Assembly: GCA_958348565.1 (NCBI GenBank)
Contig: CATVZP010000045.1
Location: 1 to 14,703 of the forward strand
Reading direction: 5' to 3'
DNA: 14,703 nt
DNA from: an uncultured Collinsella sp.
Lineage (GTDB): Bacteria > Actinomycetota > Coriobacteriia > Coriobacteriales > Coriobacteriaceae
The position numbers were made by a program, and so were the translations under genes. Of the stretch, positions 6,241-12,947 are shown piece by piece (the stretch's first letter is position 1; each line of letters begins with the position of its first letter). The notes under the pieces were generated by a model that ran no database searches, was not told the DNA's origin, and saw nothing but the letters and a program-made list of their open reading frames with translations.

Positions 6241-8037
6241 GTGTCTGAACAGGCGATTTACGGCGATACTGCCTACTATGGCGTAGAGTTGATCAACCGC
6301 TCGGGTAATGGGGCACTACCGATCGGCGAACATGACTTTGCCGAGGCCATGGATCGATGCGTGCTAGTCGACAAGACGATGTTTATTGCCGATGTCTTGG
6401 ATGCTGATGCTTCCGTTGTGGCGTGTTACCGGCCCGAAGGCTTTGGCAAGAGCATGAACCTGTCGATGCTTAAGGCTTTTCTGGAGCGTCCCGCGGTCGG
6501 ACAGGTCGATCGGGGCTTGTTTGCCGGTTCCCAGATTTGGGATGCGGGTGGCGGGCGCTATCGGGATGAGTTTGCCTGCTACCCTGTGATATCGCTGGAC
6601 TTTTCTGGCGCCGCGAGGTGCGGTGCCAACGTCGGCGGCGTCATGTGTGACACTCTTTCGGGTGAGTGCGCTCGCCTGTTGGCGCTTTTGGTGGCTCCGG
6701 ATTTGCCCCGAGACAAGGTGCGCCACATCGAGCGCGTTGCGCGTGGCGTGGCGGGCGAGGACGAGGTTGCCTCGGTGCTTGGCGTGCTCATTGAGCTACT
6801 GGAGATGGCCTGCGATGAGCAGGTTGTATTGCTCGTTGATGGATACGACGCGGCGTGGTTGAGTCGCTTTGCCATGAGGGGCACTTGTGGCTCCTGTCCG
6901 GCAGGGTTGCTCGATCGTGTACTGTTTGATGCCATTGCCGCTGCGGGGGATTCGTTGCGGCTGGCGTGTCTTATGGGGGAGTATCCCGGTCCTGCCGAGG
7001 TGGCGCTTTCTTTGCGCGGGTGTTCGTGCTGCATGTCGACTCCGCTTTCGGGGTGGTGCGATCGTTGGTTTGGTTTTTCGGATGACGAGGTTCAGGCTCT
7101 GCTGAGCCATGCTGGACGCGGGGAGTACCTGGATGACGCGCGTGAATGGTTCGAGGGATACCGATTTGGCGGGTTTTATTGCTCGAGTCCGGCGCGCGTG
7201 ATCGATTTCTTGAACCGCGGTTGCACGCCGCCGGTGCGGGCCGATTTGTATGGATACGCTGATAGCCTGAGCAGGGCGGTTGGTGATTGGGATCTCGAGA
7301 GGCTTTCGACTCTGTTCGATTTACTTGAACCGCATAGATGCGTTGAAACCCCGCTTTGTCTGGGCGCCGTCGTGTCGAATGACGCTTGCGTCGATGATGT
7401 TTGGACCGCGTTATACCTGTCCGGCTTCCTAACGACGGATATGGTTGAGGAACCGGGAAACGGCGCTCGCTCCCGTGCTCTGCGTCTGCCCAATGGCGAG
7501 CTTCGCCAGGCGTTGCGTCTCGTGATTATTGAATGGTTTGAGTGCGCCGCCGAGGATGTGCAGGACGTCGATGCGTTTCGTGATGGGTTGTGTCGCGGTG
7601 ACGAAGACACGGTAAGCCAGGCGCTGCGTCGAATTCTGGGTGATGCGGAAGTCGGAGCGGTCGAGATGGATTCGCCGTTGCCATACCACCTGCTGTTGCA
7701 AGGGCTCTGCTTTGGCATGCCGGGGTATGCCAATCCGTCATCCAATCGAAAGCGCGGGGCGGATCGCTGGGATATCCAAGTGTTCCCTACGGGAAGGATG
7801 CTCGATGTGGCCGATACCCTCGGCATGCTCGACGAACGTCCGCTTGTCACTATGAACATGATGTATGACTCCGACGTGGATGCCCTGGGTCTGGAGCTGT
7901 TGTCCGTTCAGGCGCTGCTCGATATCGAACGTGACGGCATCGACGAGATTCGCGTGCCGCGACCAGGTATCGGCCGCGTGCGCTGGGGCTTTGGCTTTGA
8001 CGGGCAGCACGTGTCCGTAGTGTGCCAGCGGCTTTAA
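6241..8037 (+). CDS. AAA-ATPase-like / PD-(D/E)XK nuclease-like protein, probably catalytically degenerate
   Basis: This 598-residue protein starts at GTG with AGGGAG 8 bases upstream. Its architecture matches the widespread 'predicted AAA-ATPase' family (N-terminal AAA-ATPase-like domain, C-terminal PD-(D/E)XK nuclease domain), whose cellular role is not established. The N-terminal hallmark LPIGEHDF (26-33) is followed by DKTMFIADVL and RPEGFGKS (64-71), where the family normally has RPRRFGKS. CYPVISLDFS (113-122) is also present. The Walker B-like strand reads LLVDGYD (197-203); the family norm is DEYD, so the acidic Glu is Gly201. At the C-terminus, WDIQVFP keeps the nuclease Asp (511). 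The expected E-x-K strand, however, reads VTMNMM (536-541) and has neither acid nor Lys. WGFGFDGQHVSVV is the conserved end. A -10-like TACAAT lies at 6202-6207 without a clear -35. The frame is intact over its whole length, which argues against simple decay. Confidence 0.8.
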   Translation: MSEQAIYGDTAYYGVELINRSGNGALPIGEHDFAEAMDRCVLVDKTMFIADVLDADASVVACYRPEGFGKSMNLSMLKAFLERPAVGQVDRGLFAGSQIWDAGGGRYRDEFACYPVISLDFSGAARCGANVGGVMCDTLSGECARLLALLVAPDLPRDKVRHIERVARGVAGEDEVASVLGVLIELLEMACDEQVVLLVDGYDAAWLSRFAMRGTCGSCPAGLLDRVLFDAIAAAGDSLRLACLMGEYPGPAEVALSLRGCSCCMSTPLSGWCDRWFGFSDDEVQALLSHAGRGEYLDDAREWFEGYRFGGFYCSSPARVIDFLNRGCTPPVRADLYGYADSLSRAVGDWDLERLSTLFDLLEPHRCVETPLCLGAVVSNDACVDDVWTALYLSGFLTTDMVEEPGNGARSRALRLPNGELRQALRLVIIEWFECAAEDVQDVDAFRDGLCRGDEDTVSQALRRILGDAEVGAVEMDSPLPYHLLLQGLCFGMPGYANPSSNRKRGADRWDIQVFPTGRMLDVADTLGMLDERPLVTMNMMYDSDVDALGLELLSVQALLDIERDGIDEIRVPRPGIGRVRWGFGFDGQHVSVVCQRL

Positions 8038-8061
8038 GCAGCGGGGTGTTCTCGGCTTCTG

Positions 8062-8712
8062 TTACTCCGCGTCCTCCAGGGGCGGCATGGGTTTCCAGTC
8101 GGGATCCTTGATGATCTTGCGGGCGTCTTTCATGCCACGGCGCAGCGCCGGAATGCCGGTCTTAAAGCACTTGTCGACCGCAGCCAAGCGGATGAACTCT
8201 TTGCAGAAGGTCGCGGCGTTGCCCAAGCGGAACAGCACGGGATGATAGTCGCCGTAGATTTGCATGTAACGGGCCAAAAAGCCGCGGTTGCGCATGATGT
8301 AGTAGCGGTTGGTGTTGCTCGTGGAGTTGAGTTGGCGCTTGCCGGCGATATCCCAGTTAGAGACGGCGCGGGCGCGCTTGAGCACCACGTCGGCAACCAC
8401 AGCGGCGGGGAAGTGCTGGCTGGCGACATATCCGTAGCAGGCATCGTCGCCGTAGATGAAAAAGCGCGCATCGGGCAGGCCGATCTTGTCGACTACGCGG
8501 CGCGAGAACAGGCCGCCCTCAAAGCACAGCTGGTTCATGGAACGGTAGCCCTCGGGGCCCAAGTCCCACTTGGCGATAGGGTTGGGGATACCAAGCGAAA
8601 GGATCAGCTGGTACTGCCAAAAGAACGCGCCGCCATCGAAGTCCAGGCGCGAACCCTGGATGACGTCGTAGCGGCCCGTCCACTTTGCTAGGCGTTTTGC
8701 TTCGCTGGACAT
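8062..8712 (-). CDS. Glycosyltransferase family 2, C-terminal remnant
   Basis: The reverse strand encodes about 216 residues that match the C-terminal half of GT2/GlfT2-like glycosyltransferases. Visible are FDGGAFFWQ (25-33), LCFEGGLFSRRVVDKIGLPDARFFIYGDDACYGY (62-95, with the conserved IYGDD acceptor-side motif) and NRYYIMRNRGF near residue 135. Such enzymes add sugars to surface polysaccharide from nucleotide-sugar donors. The N-terminal nucleotide-binding part and the metal-binding DxD are missing. The first ATG has no Shine-Dalgarno; the frame stays open upstream but carries no recognisable family sequence. It is therefore probably a truncated, non-functional copy rather than a working gene. 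It converges with the AAA-like gene (24-base gap) and meets a second glycosyltransferase relic head to head. Confidence 0.65.
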   Translation of the reverse strand: MSSEAKRLAKWTGRYDVIQGSRLDFDGGAFFWQYQLILSLGIPNPIAKWDLGPEGYRSMNQLCFEGGLFSRRVVDKIGLPDARFFIYGDDACYGYVASQHFPAAVVADVVLKRARAVSNWDIAGKRQLNSTSNTNRYYIMRNRGFLARYMQIYGDYHPVLFRLGNAATFCKEFIRLAAVDKCFKTGIPALRRGMKDARKIIKDPDWKPMPPLEDAE

Positions 8713-8725
8713 TTGCGGAACGGTC

Positions 8726-9628
8726 GAGGAGACTGAGACCCCATTTGTCTATCGCATGCGCTATGCTCTGCCTAAACCTGCGCCGCTGGTGAGCATTGTG
8801 ATTCCGACCAAGGATCACGTCGAGACGCTCGATGCCTGCGTGATGTCGATTGCCGAGAATGCAACGTATGCCAACTACGAGATCGTCTTGGTGGAGAACA
8901 ACAGCGAAGCCCCGGAGACGTTTGCGTGTTACGAAACCCTGCCGGAACGCGTGGCTTCTGCATCAGAAGGCAAGGGCGTCGTGCGCGTTGTGTACTGGCC
9001 GGGCGAGTTCAATTACTCTCAGATCATCAACTTTGGCGTGGAGCACGCCAAGGGCGACTATCTGCTGCTGCTCAACAACGATACCGAGGTCATAAGCCCC
9101 GACTTTATTGAAGAGATGATGGGCTATCTGCAGCGCCCCGATGCGGGCGTGGTGGGTGCCAAGCTCTTCTTTACCGATCATCCGGTGCAGCACGATGGCA
9201 TTTTGATTGGTGTGCGCGGCGCCCTTGCCCATGCCAACTAGGACTTCTCGACAAAGCGCGAGGGATATCTTGCCCGTGCTGTGCGCCCAGGCAACTTTAG
9301 CGCCATTACGGGCGCCTGCCAGATGGTTCATCGCGACGTATTTGAGCAGGTCGAAGGCTACGACGAGGAGTTTGCCGTTGGCTTTAACGACGCAGATTTT
9401 TGTCTGCGCGTATGGGAGGCAGGCTACCGCACCATCTTTACGCCTTATGTCGAGCTGTACCACTACGAGTTCACCTCGCGCGGCAGGGGAGAGGCGAGCG
9501 AAGAGAATCTGCGTTGTTAGAAACGCGAACAGGCACTGTTTATGCAGCGCTGGCCGGAGTTCTTCTTGACGGGCGATCCGTGGATGAATTCGAATCTTAG
9601 TAATGAGAGCGAGTTCGGTGTCTTGTAG
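8726..9628 (+). pseudogene. Glycosyltransferase family 2 pseudogene with two in-frame TAG stops
   Basis: One continuous forward frame encodes a GT2 catalytic domain. It reads PLVSIVIPTKDHVETLDACV, then YEIVLVENNS, FNYSQIINFGVEHAKGDYLLLLNNDTE (with the NNDTE metal-binding motif) and VVGAKLFFTDHPVQHDG. After that come ITGACQMVHRDVFEQVEGYDEEFAVGFNDADFCLR and HYEFTSRGRGE, ending in GDPWMNSNLS as in family members. The frame is broken by TAG at 9239-9241 and TAG at 9518-9520, and homology continues without a shift on both sides of each. Single substitutions (for example from AAG and GAG) would explain both. The usual N-terminal half of such rhamnan/surface-glycan transferases is absent; recognisable sequence begins near 8726. 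No ribosome-binding site is evident. This is most likely a decayed gene. Confidence 0.78.
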
Positions 9629-9680
9629 ACCTGTCAAACGATGCGTTGAACCGTTCGGGGCATCATGGCTTGGCCCCCGT

Positions 9681-9723
9681 CCCCCCAATCTAGTAGACTC
9701 TAAACCGTTGCTAGATTAGGGGG
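9681..9723 (+). promoter_or_regulatory. Inverted repeat enclosing the Shine-Dalgarno of the ChW/NlpC gene
   Basis: AATCTAG (9687-9693) pairs perfectly with CTAGATT (9711-9717). The stem continues with C-run 9681-9686 against GGGGG (9719-9723) past one bulged A, around a 17-base loop. The 3' arm contains AGGGGG, the only plausible Shine-Dalgarno, 7 bases before the ATG at 9731. In RNA this would hide the ribosome-binding site. If transcription instead starts inside the loop (TAGACT at 9694-9699 could be a -10 box), the repeat would act as a DNA operator. ATTTT follows the stem, so weak termination is a third option. Confidence 0.5.
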
Positions 9724-9730
9724 ATTTTCC

Positions 9731-12700
9731 ATGAGACGCTCCATGAAACGAGTTTCCGGGGCCGCGGCCGCGCTCGCGCTCGCGGCCGCCCTGGCCCTGT
9801 GCGGGCCCGCGGCCTACGCCGCCCCCGCCGCGGCGGGGGGCGCGCAGCCGCTCCCCGGCGAGGCGCAGACCGCCGACGCGGGGTCCGGTGGGGAGTCCGG
9901 CGCCCAGGCCGAGGCCGCGCAGGCCGAGCCGGCCCAGGCCGACGGGGGCCAGGCGGAGCCCGCCCGGGCCGAGGAGGCCGCGCCCGTCTCGCTCTCGTAC
10001 TCGGCCCACGTCTCCAATATCGGCTGGATGGGCGCCGTCGCCGGCGGCGGGGTCGCCGGCACGACCGGCAGGGGGCTCCCCCTCGAGGCGCTGCGCCTCG
10101 TCCTGTCCGACGCGTCGACCGGCGAGCCCCTCGGCGCCGATGCCATATCCGTCGAGGCCCACGTCTCCAACGTCGGCTGGCAGGCCGCCGTCGGCAACGG
10201 CGGCACCGCCGGCACCACCGGCCGGTCCCGCGCCGTCGAGGCCCTGAGGGTCAGGCTGTCCGAGGACCTGTCGTCCCGCTACACCGTCTGGTACCGCGTC
10301 CACTCCGCCGAGTTCGGATGGCTCGGCTGGGCGTGCGACGGCGCCGACGCCGGCTCGGCGGGCTACGGCCGCGCCGCCCAGGCCGTCCAGGTCGCGGTCC
10401 TGCCCAAGGGCGAACCCGCCCCGGGCGACACTACCTGTCCTTTTAAGAACCATAGTGATGATCCTGCATCGATTTCCGTCCGTTCGCATTCATCGAATAT
10501 TGGATGGATGTCGCCCGTGGGAAGCGGGTCTGTTGCGGGAACAACTGGCAGAGGGCTCCCCATGGAGGCCCTCGAAGCTCAGCTTGATTGGTATGGCCAT
10601 TCGGGTTCTATTCAGCTCAGGGGCCATGTGTCGAATATTGGATGGCAACAGTGGTCTGCGGGGTGCTGCGGCACGACTGGTAAGGCGCAGCGGCTTGAGG
10701 CCGTCCAGATTCGCTTGACCGGTGAAGCAGCCGAGAAATATGACATTTGGTATTGCGCTCATGTGTCAGGCATAGGCTGGCTCGATTGGGCCTGCAATGG
10801 TGCTGCCGCTGGTTCTGCCGGTAAGGGCAGGGCTATCGAAGCCGTTAAAGTGGTTCTCGTAGAGAAAGGCGGAGAGGCGCCCGGCTCTTCGGCCAAGGTC
10901 TTTATCGGCGACCCAGATGCTGTTACGGTTTCTGGATCGGCCGTTTCTGGGGAGAGCCTTGGTTCCTCTTCCGGTCAAAAGGCCACGATCGGAGGCAAGG
11001 GCGCTAAGCTGCTGAACTCGATTGCCCTGAGCGTTGCCGGTCAAACTGATAACGGGTCTATTTCTTATTCCGTTATGGATGGGTATTCAGGTTGGGGCGC
11101 TTCGTCAACCGATGGTGGTGCTGCCAAAGCAGTATCAGGAGCTCCTGTTAAAGCGATTAAGTTGTCGCTGAGCGGCCAGCTCGCTGCTAATTACGACATT
11201 TGGTATCGAGCATGCGATTCCGGTAATGGTTGGACGGGCTGGACGTCAAATGGTCAGGCATGTGGCGTTTCTGGTGGTTCTTCCGGTTTGTGCTGCATTG
11301 AAATTGCACTTGTAAGTAAGGGTCAGCCTTCGCCTGGCACCACTGCCAATGCGTTTATCGAAACGCCTGGAATCGATCTTGTTTCTCAGGCACACGTTGC
11401 TTCTGCGGGCTGGTTGGCTCCTGTTGGCAACGGTGAAACTGCCGGCCAGACGGGCAAGTCCCGCTCCCTGCAGGCGCTGTATGTTGCAACTCAGGGCATC
11501 GATGTCTCCGTCGAAGTGTCGGCACATGTTGCGAATATCGGCTGGCAGCCATACGTTTCGGGTGCCGACTATGCTGGCACTGTTGGCAGGGGTCTCGCAA
11601 TTCAGGCGGTTAAATTAAGACTGACCGGCAACGACGCTTCAAAATACGATATCTACTACCGTATTCATGCGGCGGATTATGGTTGGCTTGGTTGGGCTAA
11701 AAATGATGCTGCAGCTGGCACCGTTGGGTTGTCTAAGCAGGCTGAAGCAATTCAAGTTAAGTTGGTTGCTAAAGGTTCATCCGATGCTCCAGCTCAGGAC
11801 CATACAGCGTTGATTCAGCTTCCTGGTCTTTCGGCTAAGGTGAACTGTTCCGGTCTTGGCTGGAAAGCGGCCGTTGGCAACGGCGAGATCGCTGGTACCG
11901 TTGGACAGAGCCGCGCCATGGAAGCCATGCAGCTGTCGCTCTCCGATAGTTCCATGAGCGGCGGTATTTCGTATTCCGCTCATGTATCCAATATCGGTTG
12001 GCAATCCGCTGTTTCAGATGGGGCTACATCGGGAACCGTTGGCCAAGGACAGCAAATCCAGGCCGTCAAGATTAACTTGACTGGCGAGGTTTCCAATTAC
12101 TTTGATGTTTGGTATCGCGTCCATGTGTCAAATTATGGTTGGCTTGGCTGGACCAAAAATGGATCACCGGCGGGTACTACGAAGCTTGGCATTCCTGTTC
12201 AGGCCTTACAGGTAAAGATTGTCCCCAAGGGCGCTTCCGCACCAGGCTCTACGTCTGATTCGTATTTTGAGACTTATCGTTATATGGGCTACCAGACGCC
12301 CGGATCCTACCCAAAGGTTAATTGCAACAGCGTGCAGCTTCCTTCGTATTGCACCGGATACTTTACGTACGTTACGCCTTCCCGTATTCCTTATAACGCT
12401 TCGCGCCAGGACTGCATTAATGCATTTATCCAGCGTGCTCGTGAATATATTGGAACTCGTTATATCGAGCCTTGGTCTTCTTGGCCGGGAGATGCGGTTG
12501 ATTGTTCAGGCTTGGTACTGCAATGTCTGTATGCGACTGGCATGGATATGGGTTGGTATAACCCCTATAACCATCGTTGGTTGCCCGAGCAAACCTATAA
12601 CTCCATGAATTGGTATCGCAACAACACATTTATGCCAGTTAGCACCTCTGCCATGCAGAGGGGAGATGTGGTCTACTACCAGGGTCATATTGGAATCTAT

Positions 12701-12805
12701 ATCGGAAACGGTCGAATTATCGATTCGTGGCCGGGAATTGGAGTCACCGAGCGCTCGGTCTATGCTCCTGGTCGTGTAATCGGCGCCGCAAGGCCTTTTG
12801 CATAG
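9731..12805 (+). CDS. Secreted ChW-repeat protein with C-terminal NlpC/P60 peptidase
   Basis: This 1024-residue protein carries AGGGGG before its ATG. Residues 1-31 are a signal peptide (RRSMKR, a long Ala/Leu core, AYA). Residues about 32-86 are an Ala/Glu/Gln linker. Residues 87-836 hold 15 ChW repeats (AHVSNIGW...AGTTGRG...EALRLRL type) arranged as five triplets; the third member of each starts with YDIWYRxH and ends in KG. Residues about 892-1024 are NlpC/P60, with catalytic Cys925 in DAVDCSGL, His986 in QGHIGIYIGNG and Asp998 as possible third residue. NlpC/P60 enzymes cut peptide stems of peptidoglycan, and ChW repeats are thought to bind cell-wall carbohydrate, so this is a wall hydrolase acting outside the membrane. 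Repeats 7-8 are degenerate and repeat 7 lacks the Trp. Codons 9-233 are extremely GC-rich, and the composition drops sharply after Asp233. The gene has its own terminator. Confidence 0.9.
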   Translation: MRRSMKRVSGAAAALALAAALALCGPAAYAAPAAAGGAQPLPGEAQTADAGSGGESGAQAEAAQAEPAQADGGQAEPARAEEAAPVSLSYSAHVSNIGWMGAVAGGGVAGTTGRGLPLEALRLVLSDASTGEPLGADAISVEAHVSNVGWQAAVGNGGTAGTTGRSRAVEALRVRLSEDLSSRYTVWYRVHSAEFGWLGWACDGADAGSAGYGRAAQAVQVAVLPKGEPAPGDTTCPFKNHSDDPASISVRSHSSNIGWMSPVGSGSVAGTTGRGLPMEALEAQLDWYGHSGSIQLRGHVSNIGWQQWSAGCCGTTGKAQRLEAVQIRLTGEAAEKYDIWYCAHVSGIGWLDWACNGAAAGSAGKGRAIEAVKVVLVEKGGEAPGSSAKVFIGDPDAVTVSGSAVSGESLGSSSGQKATIGGKGAKLLNSIALSVAGQTDNGSISYSVMDGYSGWGASSTDGGAAKAVSGAPVKAIKLSLSGQLAANYDIWYRACDSGNGWTGWTSNGQACGVSGGSSGLCCIEIALVSKGQPSPGTTANAFIETPGIDLVSQAHVASAGWLAPVGNGETAGQTGKSRSLQALYVATQGIDVSVEVSAHVANIGWQPYVSGADYAGTVGRGLAIQAVKLRLTGNDASKYDIYYRIHAADYGWLGWAKNDAAAGTVGLSKQAEAIQVKLVAKGSSDAPAQDHTALIQLPGLSAKVNCSGLGWKAAVGNGEIAGTVGQSRAMEAMQLSLSDSSMSGGISYSAHVSNIGWQSAVSDGATSGTVGQGQQIQAVKINLTGEVSNYFDVWYRVHVSNYGWLGWTKNGSPAGTTKLGIPVQALQVKIVPKGASAPGSTSDSYFETYRYMGYQTPGSYPKVNCNSVQLPSYCTGYFTYVTPSRIPYNASRQDCINAFIQRAREYIGTRYIEPWSSWPGDAVDCSGLVLQCLYATGMDMGWYNPYNHRWLPEQTYNSMNWYRNNTFMPVSTSAMQRGDVVYYQGHIGIYIGNGRIIDSWPGIGVTERSVYAPGRVIGAARPFA
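9989..12238 (+). repeat. ChW repeat array, 15 units as five triplets
   Basis: Fifteen coding repeats of roughly 45-50 residues share (A/R)HVSNxGW and AGTTG-x(3,5)-EAL. They fall into a period of three. The first unit is of the GWM/GWQ-AVxxG type. The second often reads GWQxW. The third has YDIWYRxHxxxxGWLGWA and ends in KG-x-APG. Triplet 3 (units 7-9) has lost most hallmark residues. DNA identity between units is low to the eye, except for shared motifs. Confidence 0.8.
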
Positions 12806-12813
12806 AGCCATTT

Positions 12814-12847
12814 GAGGCACTCCGTAACGGGAGCGCCTCTTATTTGT
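12814..12847 (+). terminator. Rho-independent terminator after the NlpC/P60 gene
   Basis: GAGGC (12814-12818) pairs with GCCTC (12835-12839). After one A-C mismatch, CTCC (12820-12823) pairs with GGAG (12830-12833) around a short loop. CTTATTTGT follows. It lies 8 bases after the stop codon. Confidence 0.7.
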
Positions 12848-12874
12848 CTGAATGCTACCGTTGCGTCTTAAGCC

Positions 12875-12942
12875 TTAAATGCTTGTTCAGAAGTGCGGTA
12901 ATATAACTCTGTGTCTTCGAAAGTAGTCAATATCTCGGGGGA
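12875..12942 (+). promoter_or_regulatory. Possible promoter and ribosome-binding site of the GH25 gene
   Basis: The 142-base gap after the NlpC/P60 gene contains a terminator, then an AT-rich stretch with TATAAC (12902-12907) or TAATAT (12899-12904) as -10 candidates. No convincing -35 box is at the right distance. GGGGGA (12937-12942) is a strong Shine-Dalgarno 5 bases before the ATG at 12948. Confidence 0.35.
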
Positions 12943-12947
12943 TATAT

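Noticed and set aside
8038..8061. A possible bidirectional terminator between the convergent AAA-like gene and the glycosyltransferase remnant.
   Set aside because: No stem of useful length with a T-run was found in the 24-base gap.
12930..12945. A short inverted repeat ATATC/GATAT around the Shine-Dalgarno of the GH25 gene, recalling the hairpin before the NlpC/P60 gene.
   Set aside because: A five-base AT-rich stem is too weak and too likely by chance.
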